Assembly (NCBI GenBank): GCA_937996655.1
Contig: CALKUK010000012.1
Location: forward strand, 62,001-126,000
Reading direction: 5' to 3'
DNA length: 64,000 bases
Origin: an uncultured Sphingomonadaceae bacterium
GTDB lineage: Bacteria > Pseudomonadota > Alphaproteobacteria > Sphingomonadales > Sphingomonadaceae
Below the pieces are notes generated by a model. It was not told the DNA's origin. It ran no database searches and worked only from the letters and a program-made list of their open reading frames with translations. Positions 49,323 to 58,526 of the stretch are shown piece by piece; within the stretch, counting starts at the first letter, position 1, and every line of letters starts with the position of its first letter. Both the position numbers and the translations under genes were made by a program.

Positions 49323-51334
49323 TAAAACGTCACCCGCACGGCTGCGGTCACATTCGTTCCATCAGCCGGACTGTGAAGCGTCTGTGCGCCATCCCACCAG
49401 ACATATTCATAGGCTTCATTTGTCAGGTTCTTGGCAGATAGGGAGAGTTCGACACGGTCGTTCAGCCGGTAAGCCGCTTCCGCATTGAGGGTGGCATAGT
49501 CTCCCCAGCGCCCGCGGTTGTTGGCGGTGGTCAGTTGATAATTGGACTGGCCGCCACCCCAGACGGACAGGCGCAATTTGGGGATTGCGGTAAAGTCGGC
49601 CCCGCCCGAAAACAGCCAGTGCGGAACATGGTCAATCTCATTTCCGGCAAGCTGCGGCGTTGCTGGGTCCGGCGTGGTGATGATCGCCTTCTGCCAGGCA
49701 ACCGCGCCCCAGAAGGACAGGCCGTTGACCGGCTGTGTGCTCAACTGCACGTCGACACCTTTGCGGCGCGTGGCCCCCAGATTGTCGAAATCACCCAGCG
49801 GATCGTTGAGCTTGCGCTTAATCTCCCCGGTGGCTGTCTGCTTCCACAAAGCGACGCGGCTTTCGATGCCCCAGCGCTTCACCTTGACACCTGCTTCCCA
49901 ACCGTCGTTGATCGAAGGTGCGAGATCAATGCGGCGCGGCGCGATCAGATAAGCGCCGGATTCGGTCCCGATCTGAAAGGTCTTGCCCCAATTTCCATAA
50001 GCCGTGACTCCTTCAATAGGGGTGAGCGCGACCGAGAATTTGGGCTGCTTGATCGTGCCATAATCATTGGCGCGCGCGGTCGTGTTGTTGAGGCGGTTGG
50101 TGTAGTCGCCGCTGACCCAGTCCATACGGTAAGCGGGCGTCAGCGTGATCCAGTCCGCCGGCTTCAAGATGGCCTGCAGATAGGCGCCACCCACGGTCAG
50201 GAACATCTTCTGGTCACGCGTCCGCGAGGTCGGCACGCGGTTGACCGCGGTGTAACGGAGCGATTCATTGTCCTGCCGCTGCACATCGCCGCCTGCTTCC
50301 AGCATCACGTCCATCCCGCCGAGCATGGCATGATAATGAACTGCACCTAGAGCGCCCCAATGGTCTTCATTGGTCACGCGTCGCTGCTGCGCGGCCCCGG
50401 CTGAGAACTTCACAAAGCGGTCATCACGGGTGCGATTGAAATAGGCCTTGGCCATAACATCCAGCCGGTCATTGATCGCCGCGTCAAAATGGACCGACAG
50501 CTGCTGCAGCTTGCGCGTGTCCCCGTCGGTCGCGTTATAGGCGTTGGTCATGCGGCGGTCGGCGCGCGCGTCCGCAAAGGTCAAATAGCCGGGCTCCTGA
50601 GCATTCGACTTATATTGGCGGGCAATGACACCGAGCCGCACATCGTCGCTGAAATTGTAGAACCATTTGCCCGCAAGGCTCAGCCGGTCGAGATCGCTGT
50701 GATCGCGATAGCCGTTGCTTTGGCGGTAAGCGACGAGGTAATTCTGCGTGAACTTGCCCGTCTCAATCCCGGCAGAGACCTGCCCCTCATACGTCGCATA
50801 GCTGCCGATGGAGGCTTTCGCATCGACATAGCTGCCGCCGATGCGGGTGAGGATGTTGGCGTTGCCTGCGATGTTGTGGAAGCCATAACGCGCATCGGAC
50901 GTGCCACGCACAACCTCTACGCCCGCAATGTCGAGCGGGAAGACCTGATCAATATAGAACATGTTGCCCGAGGCGACGTTGGACGGCACGCCGTCGATCA
51001 GGAGCTTGACGGCGTTGATTTCCCCTTCGCCGTTAAAGCCACGGAAGGCGAACTTGCCGCTGGTTGCGCCTTGGTTGAAATTGGTGACGAGAACGCCCGG
51101 CAGGCGGCCCACCAATTCCCACGCATAGTTGACGTTGGCATTCTGGGCGACATCGGGGCCAAGCGTATCGACCGAGGTGATAACGTTGGCAGAGGAGCCC
51201 GCCATGTTCTTCGCCGTGACGACAATCTCCTCACCCACGGCAAAGCTGGTGTTGCTCTCTTCGGCAAGGGCAGGCGTGGTGAAGGCGATGGCAAAAAGGC
51301 ACGCAGACGCGCGCAGAGAAACGTTGAAAGTCAT
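49322..51334 (-). CDS. TonB-dependent receptor
   Basis: A 670-residue outer-membrane receptor with a signal peptide (cleavage near ALA, residue 24), a plug domain (EEIVVTAKNMAG, LVGRLPGVLVTNFNQGATSGKFAFRGFNGEG) and a C-terminal barrel ending in AAVRVTF with the terminal phenylalanine. It should import a metal chelate or other small nutrient with TonB energy. The neighbour PepSY protein suggests a metal-linked ligand (iron or copper). The DUF2946 gene is upstream in the same direction, so the three form one operon. The ligand is not determined. Confidence 0.94.
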   Translation of the reverse strand: MTFNVSLRASACLFAIAFTTPALAEESNTSFAVGEEIVVTAKNMAGSSANVITSVDTLGPDVAQNANVNYAWELVGRLPGVLVTNFNQGATSGKFAFRGFNGEGEINAVKLLIDGVPSNVASGNMFYIDQVFPLDIAGVEVVRGTSDARYGFHNIAGNANILTRIGGSYVDAKASIGSYATYEGQVSAGIETGKFTQNYLVAYRQSNGYRDHSDLDRLSLAGKWFYNFSDDVRLGVIARQYKSNAQEPGYLTFADARADRRMTNAYNATDGDTRKLQQLSVHFDAAINDRLDVMAKAYFNRTRDDRFVKFSAGAAQQRRVTNEDHWGALGAVHYHAMLGGMDVMLEAGGDVQRQDNESLRYTAVNRVPTSRTRDQKMFLTVGGAYLQAILKPADWITLTPAYRMDWVSGDYTNRLNNTTARANDYGTIKQPKFSVALTPIEGVTAYGNWGKTFQIGTESGAYLIAPRRIDLAPSINDGWEAGVKVKRWGIESRVALWKQTATGEIKRKLNDPLGDFDNLGATRRKGVDVQLSTQPVNGLSFWGAVAWQKAIITTPDPATPQLAGNEIDHVPHWLFSGGADFTAIPKLRLSVWGGGQSNYQLTTANNRGRWGDYATLNAEAAYRLNDRVELSLSAKNLTNEAYEYVWWDGAQTLHSPADGTNVTAAVRVTF

Positions 51335-51403
51335 ATGTCAGTCCTGATCTGAAAAGCAGTATCGCCGCGCAGGACAGGGGTCTGGCGCGGTATGTTGGGG
51401 GCT

Positions 51404-51790
51404 TCAGATCAGGGCAGGGGGTCCGGTTTTGGGCGGTGGCGGCGCGGCAAGGCCGTGCCCGACGGAAATGGCGGCCGTCCGCTTGGGAAGCAGCAGCGCT
51501 GCAAAAGCAAGTGCGGCGATATCGAGCGGGGGCACCGACAGATCCGCCGGAGCCCCAAGCCCCGCAAAGGCGCAATGGCCAGCCTTTTCGGTTTTGGCAG
51601 GGGCGTGGTGCTTATCAATTTTGCCGTCAGCACCGACCCACGCCATGGCGACGCCAGCGCCGGAACAGATGGTGATCCACTGACCACGCTGTTGCGCGGG
51701 CATCCAGCCTGCCGGGACGAGCGCGCGCGCCATCAACAGCATCAGCGCAAGGCCGAGCAAAAGTCTGGACTGGCGGCGCATCCCGAACAT
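51404..51790 (-). CDS. DUF2946-like small exported protein
   Basis: A 128-residue protein with an N-terminal hydrophobic segment (LLLGLALMLLMARALVPAGWMP), a Cys-containing ICSGAG stretch, a His/Lys cluster (DGKIDKHHAPAKTEKAGHCAF) and a second hydrophobic segment near the end. This layout resembles DUF2946, a family often beside TonB receptors and PepSY proteins in metal loci. The frame is open further upstream, but ATG 51790 with AAGGGGCGGG before it is the better start. The His/Cys content suggests metal contact, which is inferred. Confidence 0.72.
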   Translation of the reverse strand: MFGMRRQSRLLLGLALMLLMARALVPAGWMPAQQRGQWITICSGAGVAMAWVGADGKIDKHHAPAKTEKAGHCAFAGLGAPADLSVPPLDIAALAFAALLLPKRTAAISVGHGLAAPPPPKTGPPALI

Positions 51791-51908
51791 CGCCCGCCCC
51801 TTAGGTGCGAAGAGGCGTTGGCTCAAGGCGGAAGATGCAAAGGCCCCACTCCGTCCCGACCCCGCCTCAGTCCAAGCCTCGCCCAAGCCCAAGCAAACTG
51901 TCGTGATT

Positions 51909-51932
51909 TCACGGTGCGCCGCGGCACCGTGA
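51909..51932. promoter_or_regulatory. Perfect inverted repeat upstream of the aldehyde dehydrogenase gene
   Basis: TCACGGTGC (51909-51917) and GCACCGTGA (51924-51932) form a perfect 9-bp inverted repeat with a 6-base centre in the 231-base gap between the divergent DUF2946 and aldehyde dehydrogenase genes. TTGACC (51933-51938) follows directly. It could be an operator or an mRNA hairpin. Confidence 0.45.
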
Positions 51933-52021
51933 TTGACCTGTCGGACGGCTTGCGGCACTCGGCTTTCCATTCCGGCAGGCGGATGGACCGCGCGCCTTCA
52001 CTCGCATCAGGCAGGGATTTT

Positions 52022-53371
52022 ATGACCAGCACCACGCAGTCCGCTTCTGACATCGCCAAGGATATCGCCCGCGTCTTTGCCCTGCAGCAGGACCATCAGT
52101 GGACGGTCAAAGCGTCTACCGTCGCCCAGCGCCGCGAAAAGCTGACCAAGTTGAAAGCGGCTGTCGAAGCGCATGCAGATGCTATCGTGGCGGCTGTTCT
52201 GGAAGATACGCGCAAGCCCGAAGCGGAAATCCGCGTGACGGAGGTGCTGAACATCATCGGCAACATCCAGCTGAATATCGATAATCTGCAAGAGTGGATG
52301 TCGCCAACACAGGTCACGCCCACTCGCAACCCGGCAGATGCGGCGCAGATCGTCTACGAAGCACGCGGCGTCTGCCTCATCCTCGGGCCATGGAATTTCC
52401 CGCTAGGCCTCACACTTGGTCCGGTGGCCGCGGCCGTGGCTGCGGGCAATTGCTGCATGGTGAAGCTGACGGATTTGTGCCCGGCCACCGCGCGCATCGC
52501 CGCCGTTATTCTGCGCTCTGTGTTTGATGAAAATGAAGTCGCCATTTTCGAAGGCGATGTCAGCGTCGCAACGGCGCTGCTGGAGCTGCCGGTCAGCCAC
52601 ATCTTCTTTACCGGCTCGACCCGCGTCGGCAAGATCGTGATGGCCGCAGCTGCCAAGCATCTGGCCAGTGTGACGCTCGAACTGGGTGGCAAATCCCCCG
52701 TCATCGTCGATGCCGGCGCGGATATTGAAAAGATCGCAGCGGACCTTGCCAATGCCAAGCAGTTCAATGGCGGTCAGGCCTGCATCTGCCCCGACTATGT
52801 CTTCATCAAGGAAGACCAGAAGGCGCAGCTGGTCGAGGGCTTCAAGACCAATGTCGCGAAGAACCTTTATGGAGATGACGGCCAGATCAAGAAAGAAAGT
52901 ATCGCCCAGATCGTGAATGAGGCGAACTTCCATCGCGTGAAGGCGATGGTCGATGACGCGGTTGAAAAGGGGGCGACCATTGCGGCCGGCGGCACGTTGG
53001 ATGCGACCGACCTCACCATCCACCCGACGCTGCTGACCGATGTGGCGCCGCAGATGAAGATCCTTCAGGAAGAAATCTTCGCGCCCGTCCTGCCGGTGAT
53101 GACCTATGATACGCTGGATCAGGTGATTGGCTATATCGAAGCCCGCGATAAGCCGCTGGCGCTTTATATGTACAGCAATGATGAGGCGAATGTGGACAAG
53201 GTCCTCGCCCGCACCTCATCGGGCGGTGTCACCATCAATGGTGTCTTCTCACACTATCTGGAAAACCGCTTGCCCTTTGGCGGCGTCAATCAGAGCGGCA
53301 CGGGCAGCTATCACGGCTATTTCGGGTTCAAGGCGTTCAGCCACGAACGCGCCATTTATCGCCACCTATAA
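52022..53371 (+). CDS. Class-3-type aldehyde dehydrogenase
   Basis: A 449-residue NAD(P)-dependent aldehyde dehydrogenase. The catalytic cysteine is C254 in GQACICPDYV and the general base is E220 in LELGGKSPVIV. FTGSTRVGKIVM binds the cofactor. LGPWNFPLGLTLGP contains the catalytic Asn. The short length and the CICPDY motif place it with ALDH3/coniferyl-aldehyde type enzymes. The frame is open far upstream, but ATG 52022 has AGGGA six bases before it and gives the normal N-terminus. It would oxidise medium- or long-chain or aromatic aldehydes. It is convergent with the ABC1 kinase gene, ten bases away. Confidence 0.93.
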   Translation: MTSTTQSASDIAKDIARVFALQQDHQWTVKASTVAQRREKLTKLKAAVEAHADAIVAAVLEDTRKPEAEIRVTEVLNIIGNIQLNIDNLQEWMSPTQVTPTRNPADAAQIVYEARGVCLILGPWNFPLGLTLGPVAAAVAAGNCCMVKLTDLCPATARIAAVILRSVFDENEVAIFEGDVSVATALLELPVSHIFFTGSTRVGKIVMAAAAKHLASVTLELGGKSPVIVDAGADIEKIAADLANAKQFNGGQACICPDYVFIKEDQKAQLVEGFKTNVAKNLYGDDGQIKKESIAQIVNEANFHRVKAMVDDAVEKGATIAAGGTLDATDLTIHPTLLTDVAPQMKILQEEIFAPVLPVMTYDTLDQVIGYIEARDKPLALYMYSNDEANVDKVLARTSSGGVTINGVFSHYLENRLPFGGVNQSGTGSYHGYFGFKAFSHERAIYRHL

Positions 53372-53381
53372 CGCGCGGCGA

Positions 53382-54761
53382 TCAGGATCGCCCGGGCAGG
53401 GCCGGTATATCGGGGAAGAAGCGGGCGACGTCATCGCGCAAGGGAAGGCGGGCCTGCATCCGGACGGCCAGCAGGGCGGTTCCACTCACCTTGCGCTGGA
53501 CGAACAAGGTATCGGCAGGCGGAATGTGCCAAGCGGCCCTGTCCGCCACGATGGTTTCAGCATTATGGCGGACGCGCTCCACAAAGGATCGGTCCGCGAA
53601 ATCGAACAGGCCGGGTTTGCCTAGATGCTCCATCAAAATGTCGATCATCGCATCAATGGCAGGGCCATGCCGCTCTAGCGTCGCGGGCGCGACAAATCCG
53701 ATGGCGAGCAGCGCTGCACGCAGGGCCGCACTGTCTTCGCTCAGCCCGGCCCGCATCAGCGCGCGATAGGCCTCGACAATATGGGGCGGCACCGCGCGGG
53801 CGGCCCCAAAATCAAGCAGCACGATCCGCTGGGTCTCCGCCTGCCACCGGAAATTGGCAAAGTTAGGATCGGTCTGCATGAACCCGAATTCAAACAGTTC
53901 GCGCAATACCAGGGTGATGAGCGCCGCCATCGCCGCATCGCGCGTGGCCTGTGGCGCAGATTGCAGCGTCTCAATCGGCTGGCCCTTGATAAAGTCCATC
54001 GCCAGCACATTCTTGCCGGACAGGTCGTCAACGGGTGCCGGTAAAATGAAGGCGGTGTCATCTGCCAACAGGGATTGGTAGCGGCGCATCTGGTCTGCCT
54101 CGCGCAGATAGTCTGCCTCTTCGTGCAGCTGGCGTTTGGCTTCGTGCAACAAAGGCGCGATATCGATCGTGCTGGGTAGCAGGCCGGACAGGCGCAACAG
54201 GCTGCCGACATTATCGACATCGGCATCGATGCTGGCCGCGATCCCCGGATATTGCACTTTGATCGCCAGAACGCGCCCGTCGGGCAGGGTTGCCCTGTGG
54301 ACTTGCCCGATTGACGCGGCTGCAAGAGGTGTTGCTTCAAAATGTTTGAAGCGCTTGCGCCAGCCCACGCCCCATTCTGCATCGAGCACGCGCTGCAACT
54401 GCGCAGGCGGCATGAAGTGTGCGGAATCGCGTAACTTTGAAAGGATGGCCGTCAATTCGGCGGGTAGGACGTCGCCGGCATCCAGAGAAATCATCTGCCC
54501 CAATTTCATCGCCGCGCCGCGCAGGCGGGACAATTGGTCGGTCACGCGCATCGCATTGGCCGGGGTCAGCAGCATGTCCGACAAGTGCGGGCGCTGGCCC
54601 TGAGCCAACCGCCGCGCACCTTCTGCGAGCATCCCCCCGGCGATGCCGCCCGCCATCTGTCCAAAGGAAGCCAGCCTTGAAAGGCGCGCAGAAGGAACCT
54701 TGCGGTAGCGTGCGTCCGACACTTGTGCGTTTCCTTCTCTCGGCGGTTCAAAAGGCGGCAA
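53382..54761 (-). CDS. ABC1/AarF (UbiB-like) atypical kinase
   Basis: A 459-residue member of the UbiB/ADCK family. The N-terminal extension holds the family signature AAMKLGQMISLD (KxGQ motif). The alanine-rich loop is ATPLAAASIGQVHRA, the VAIK-type lysine is in VLAIKVQYPG, and the metal-binding residues are in FGFMQTDPNFANFR and LLDFGAAR. These proteins support ubiquinone biosynthesis or lipid-linked processes through an ATPase-like activity. It lacks an obvious C-terminal membrane anchor, unlike UbiB itself, so it may be a paralogue. The neighbour genes are unrelated. Confidence 0.9.
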   Translation of the reverse strand: MPPFEPPREGNAQVSDARYRKVPSARLSRLASFGQMAGGIAGGMLAEGARRLAQGQRPHLSDMLLTPANAMRVTDQLSRLRGAAMKLGQMISLDAGDVLPAELTAILSKLRDSAHFMPPAQLQRVLDAEWGVGWRKRFKHFEATPLAAASIGQVHRATLPDGRVLAIKVQYPGIAASIDADVDNVGSLLRLSGLLPSTIDIAPLLHEAKRQLHEEADYLREADQMRRYQSLLADDTAFILPAPVDDLSGKNVLAMDFIKGQPIETLQSAPQATRDAAMAALITLVLRELFEFGFMQTDPNFANFRWQAETQRIVLLDFGAARAVPPHIVEAYRALMRAGLSEDSAALRAALLAIGFVAPATLERHGPAIDAMIDILMEHLGKPGLFDFADRSFVERVRHNAETIVADRAAWHIPPADTLFVQRKVSGTALLAVRMQARLPLRDDVARFFPDIPALPGRS

Positions 54762-54840
54762 TGGCCACCTCCCAAAGCGCCTTTAGGCCAAGCCGATAGA
54801 GCGGGGCATCTGACATTTGGGGCATGTGCCGCCAATGGGC

Positions 54841-56040
54841 TTAGGGCAGGCGCCCTTGGGCCAAGATGGCGGGGAGCCGCTCTTTAAAGGCGAAATAGCC
54901 TTTATTGGCAAAGGGCCAAAACTGGCTGTCCCAAGCCCGCCGTACCTGTTGGAGGTGCAGGCCCTGTTCGGCAAGGGTGGGGGCCAGGCGGGCCAAAGCA
55001 TCTGCGACCGGCCCAACGGGGGTGTGTGCCGTTATGATCGTCTTGGCGCGGGCGGCACGGGCGGCGACGGCCAAGGCACCGACGTCGAGACTGTCCAGAA
55101 TATCGGCCTTGCACTTATATTGCGACGCCACCCGGGATGCGGTGTCGACGGCAGCGGCGTTGGCAAAGCGGCGCGCGCCTTCCCCCCACAATAAATCCGG
55201 GTCTGCCAAGATGAGGGCGCCCTTGACGGCCTTGCCGGTCGGGAAAAGGGTTTCCGGGTTCAGATCTTCATGGGTGCAGAGCAGAAGCGCGGGTGTCTCC
55301 GGGTCAAATGGCGCGCGTTCCGGCAGTGGGGCGGCGGCCTCAACCGCAGGTTCGGTCAGTGCGATAGCTTCTGTTGCCAGCCCCTTGGGCTTGAACCGGC
55401 CATTGGTGAAGCGGGTGATGTTTTCTGCCGTGGCCAAATAGGTTTTGCCGACCGTCTGCAATCCGGCCACCCAGCGCCAGGACAACGTATTGCTGGCGAC
55501 ATCGGCATCGACCAGATGGCGCAGGAAAAAGTCCGCCCCCAGCGCCCAAGGCAGGCGGAGAGTGAAAATCCAGATCGAGGCGAACCACATCCGGGCATGG
55601 TTGTGGAGATAGCCGGTCTCCACCAGTTCGCGCGCCCAATCATCAAATCCGTCAATTCCGGTCGTCCCGCTTTCGGCCGCGGCAAGGGCGGTCGCATCTG
55701 CAAAGCCCTCGCGCTGCCGGTCACGCTCTTCGACGAAGCGGGTCCAGACGGCCGGCCGCAACTCCAGCCAGCCTTTCCAATAGGTGCGCCAGAACACTTC
55801 TTGCAGAAACTTCTCGGCCGCATCGTTATGATGTCGGGATAAGACGCCTGTAACAATGTCTCGCTCTGTCACCAGGCGGTGCCGGACATAAGGCGACAGG
55901 CGGGACACGGCACCGGGATGGTCCGGCCCATGGTCCATATTCCGCCCCGAAGCATAGGGGCTTCCGGCATGCGGCAGAAACTCGGCAAGCCGCGTCAAGC
56001 CATCGCGACGCGTCGCGGCAAAGGTGGACGGAACGATCAT
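54841..56040 (-). CDS. Photolyase/cryptochrome-like FAD protein with apparently permuted domains
   Basis: About 400 residues. The first ~220 read as the FAD-binding helical domain: SRLSPYVRHRLVTERD, FLQEVFWRTYWKGWLE, TGYLHNHARMWFASIW and DADVASNTLSWRWVAGLQT. The remaining part (about 240-395) resembles the alpha/beta domain that normally comes first, ending AWDSQFWPFANKGYFAFKER. This gives a reversed domain order compared with standard photolyases. ATG 56040 is preferred over the earlier in-frame start. DNA-repair activity and antenna cofactor are not shown. A tRNA-Cys gene lies upstream on the same strand. Confidence 0.8.
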   Translation of the reverse strand: MIVPSTFAATRRDGLTRLAEFLPHAGSPYASGRNMDHGPDHPGAVSRLSPYVRHRLVTERDIVTGVLSRHHNDAAEKFLQEVFWRTYWKGWLELRPAVWTRFVEERDRQREGFADATALAAAESGTTGIDGFDDWARELVETGYLHNHARMWFASIWIFTLRLPWALGADFFLRHLVDADVASNTLSWRWVAGLQTVGKTYLATAENITRFTNGRFKPKGLATEAIALTEPAVEAAAPLPERAPFDPETPALLLCTHEDLNPETLFPTGKAVKGALILADPDLLWGEGARRFANAAAVDTASRVASQYKCKADILDSLDVGALAVAARAARAKTIITAHTPVGPVADALARLAPTLAEQGLHLQQVRRAWDSQFWPFANKGYFAFKERLPAILAQGRLP

Positions 56041-56157
56041 CTGTGCTGGGCTACTTCCTAAAAACGGGCAGGGTGCGGCAATTGGGCGCAACACCACCCG
56101 CGCCCCTGACTTTCAACGCGCCTAGAGGATTGTCGTGGGTGGGTCTTGCGGAAAAAG

Positions 56158-56231
56158 TGGAGGCCCGAGCCGGAATCGAACCGGCGTGCAAGGATTTGCA
56201 GTCCTCTGCGTCACCACTCCGCCATCGGGCC
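56158..56231 (-). tRNA. tRNA-Cys (anticodon GCA)
   Basis: The minus strand reads GGCCCGA at the 5' end paired with TCGGGCC, discriminator T (the usual U73 of tRNA-Cys) and encoded CCA (complement of 56158-56160). The anticodon arm GAGGA-CTGCAAA-TCCTT gives GCA, and the T-arm is GCCGGTTCGATTCCGGC. It stands alone between the photolyase-like gene and the PIMT gene. Confidence 0.95.
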
Positions 56232-56391
56232 TCGCATGCGGTGAGCGGCGTCTCTGCGTCGGCCCGCCGCTTCTGTCAACCATGCATGAAATTAAACGGT
56301 TGCGGCTTGGCGCGGGAAAAAGGGGCGGCTAAAGCATTGGAGACCCCTAGGTGTATTGCACCTATAAGACAGTTGTGGCACAGGAGCCAAT

Positions 56392-57045
56392 GTGAGCAAT
56401 CCAGATTTCCAAGCCATGCGCCGCGCGATGGTTGAAAGCCAGCTTCGTACGAACGCCGTAAATGATCCGCGCGTCACCGCCGCGTTCGAAGCCGTCGCGC
56501 GGGAAGCCTATGTGCCCGCAGAACGCCGGACAACCGCCTATATTGACCGTGCTGTGCCGCTTTCCGCTGGCCGCGCGATGAATCCGCCGCTCGCCACGGC
56601 ACGCCTGATTGTCGAGGCCGGCATTGATGCGGCGGACAAGGTGCTGATCGTGGGCGCAGCCTCCGGATATGCGGCGGCCGTGGTGGCACAGCTTGCGGCA
56701 TCCGTGGTCGCGCTCGAATCGGATGCAGAGCTTGTCGGCAACGCCAAGGGGCTTTTGAAAGGCCTGTCCAACGTGACGGTCGCATCGGGCGATCTGACCA
56801 AGGGCTGGACCAAAGGCGCGCCGTATGACGTTATTCTGGTCGATGGGGCGGTTGAAGAGCTTCCCGACGCCTTCACCCGCCAGCTGGCCGAAGGCGGGCG
56901 CTTGGCTGCTGCCATTGTCGAAAATGGCGTGACCCGGCTCGTAATCGGTTACAAGGCTGGGGATGGGATCGGTTTGGATCGCATCATGGATGCGGAGGCC
57001 GTTGTCCTTCCCGGGTTTGCCAAGCCGAAAGCTTTTGCGTTCTAA
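56392..57045 (+). CDS. Protein-L-isoaspartate O-methyltransferase family protein
   Basis: A 217-residue methyltransferase of the PIMT fold. The N-terminus MVESQLRTNAVNDPRV, the post-I VLIVGAASGYAAAVVAQLA SAM loop and the VDGAVEELP strand fit the family. The glycine-rich loop is changed from the usual GTGSGY to GAASGY, so SAM-binding may be altered. The start is GTG at 56392, just after an ATGTGA sequence. It lies 32 bases before tolC in the same direction, the usual alphaproteobacterial order. A weak -10 (TATAAG) and an AGGTG/CACCT inverted repeat are just upstream. Confidence 0.85.
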   Translation: MSNPDFQAMRRAMVESQLRTNAVNDPRVTAAFEAVAREAYVPAERRTTAYIDRAVPLSAGRAMNPPLATARLIVEAGIDAADKVLIVGAASGYAAAVVAQLAASVVALESDAELVGNAKGLLKGLSNVTVASGDLTKGWTKGAPYDVILVDGAVEELPDAFTRQLAEGGRLAAAIVENGVTRLVIGYKAGDGIGLDRIMDAEAVVLPGFAKPKAFAF

Positions 57046-57077
57046 AAGGCCGGATGCGACGAATTGAAGGATTAAAG

Positions 57078-58514
57078 ATGTTTCACAGGATCAAGACAAG
57101 CCTTCTCCTGACCGGTGCCGCTTTGGTGATGGCGACACCCGCGACGGCAGAGACGCTGCGCGAGGCCTTGTGGAAAGCCTATCAGTCGAACCCGACCCTT
57201 ACCGGTGCTCGTGCTGGGCAGCGTGCCAATGATGAGAATGTGCCGATCGCGCGGTCCAACGGCCTGCCCGACGTTTCGGCATCCGGCAATTATACTGAAA
57301 ACGTCCATCGCTCGACCGCCACACTCAATTCGCCATCGCGCTTCTTTGTCGGAGGCGCGCGGGTGACGGTGCCGCTCTACCTTGGTGGAAGTGTGCGCAA
57401 TGCCGTGAAGGGTGCCCGCGCCCGTGTGGAAGCAGGGCAGGCGAATTTGCGTGGCACAGAAGCCGATCTCTTCAGCGCTGTCGTTGCCGCCTATATGGAC
57501 GTCATCCGCGATGAATCGATCGTGTCGCTCAATCGCACGCAAGTCCGCGTGCTCGGTGTGAACCTGGAGGCGACGCGTGACCGGTTTGAAGTGGGGGATC
57601 TGACCCGCACAGACGTTGCCCAGTCAGAAGCGCGCCTGTCGCTAGCGCAGGGACAGCTTCAGCAGGCTGAAGCGCAGCTGATTTCCAGCAAAGAAAACTA
57701 TATCCAGCTCGTCGGCTCGGAACCGGTCGCGCTGGAAAGCCCGCCTGCGCTCCCCAATTTGCCCGCTGGTGCGGAAACGGCCGTTGCACTCGCCCTGAAG
57801 AACAACCCCGATCTGCTGGCCGCCAACAAGGCGCGCGAAGCCGCCGGCTATGATGTGGGGGCTGCTAAATCCTCCCGCATGCCGCGCATCTTTGCGGTGG
57901 GGGATACGTCTTACACGGACTATCTGAATTCGGCCCCGGGGCTGGGGACAGCCAAGGCGACAACCGCTGGCATCCAGACGACCATCCCCTTGTTCCAAGG
58001 CGGTGGCCCATCGGCGCAGGTGCGGCAGGCTCAGGCCCGTCAGAGCCAGGCGATTGAGCAGGAAATCGGCACCGAACGCTTTGTGATTGCAGCAACACGT
58101 TCGACCTATGCTCAGTGGCAGGCGGCCAATCAGGTCATCGCCTCGTCGCGCGTTGCGGTCGATGCGAACAAACTCGCGCTGGAGGGCGTACGGGCAGAAA
58201 ACAGCGTCGGGACACGCACGATCCTCGACATCCTCGATGCGGAACGGGAACTGCTGAATGCGCAGGTCCAACTCGTGACGGCAGAACGCAACGCTTATGT
58301 CGCGGGCTTTGCCCTGCTGGCAAATATGGGCCAGGCAGAGGCGCGCAGCCTTGGGCTGGACGGCGGCGCCTTTTACGACCCGACAGAAAATTACCGCCGC
58401 GTTAAGGGAATCTTTTGGGATTGGGATCAGGACGCAAAGCCGGTCCCGCAGGCAACCCGCACGGTTGACTCACGGGCCCAGACGTCGGAAACACCCGCAA
58501 AGCTGGGGAATTAG
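57078..58514 (+). CDS. TolC-family outer-membrane efflux protein
   Basis: A 478-residue TolC-type protein with a signal peptide (cleavage near ATA, residue 24). The two repeats of the family are recognisable: ETLREALWKAYQSNPTL at the start and ETAVALALKNNPDLLAANKAREAAG in the middle, with ARSNGLPDVSASGNYTEN as the first barrel strand. It forms the outer-membrane channel of type I secretion or RND efflux. ATG 57078 with GAAGG nine bases before it is preferred over the earlier in-frame start. It lies between PIMT and PopZ genes. Confidence 0.93.
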   Translation: MFHRIKTSLLLTGAALVMATPATAETLREALWKAYQSNPTLTGARAGQRANDENVPIARSNGLPDVSASGNYTENVHRSTATLNSPSRFFVGGARVTVPLYLGGSVRNAVKGARARVEAGQANLRGTEADLFSAVVAAYMDVIRDESIVSLNRTQVRVLGVNLEATRDRFEVGDLTRTDVAQSEARLSLAQGQLQQAEAQLISSKENYIQLVGSEPVALESPPALPNLPAGAETAVALALKNNPDLLAANKAREAAGYDVGAAKSSRMPRIFAVGDTSYTDYLNSAPGLGTAKATTAGIQTTIPLFQGGGPSAQVRQAQARQSQAIEQEIGTERFVIAATRSTYAQWQAANQVIASSRVAVDANKLALEGVRAENSVGTRTILDILDAERELLNAQVQLVTAERNAYVAGFALLANMGQAEARSLGLDGGAFYDPTENYRRVKGIFWDWDQDAKPVPQATRTVDSRAQTSETPAKLGN

Positions 58515-58526
58515 GGGATTCGGGTC

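Noticed and set aside
53781..54603. Open frames on the plus strand across the ABC1 kinase gene
   Set aside because: They are antisense to a protein with KxGQ, alanine loop and metal motifs, and lack ribosome-binding sites.
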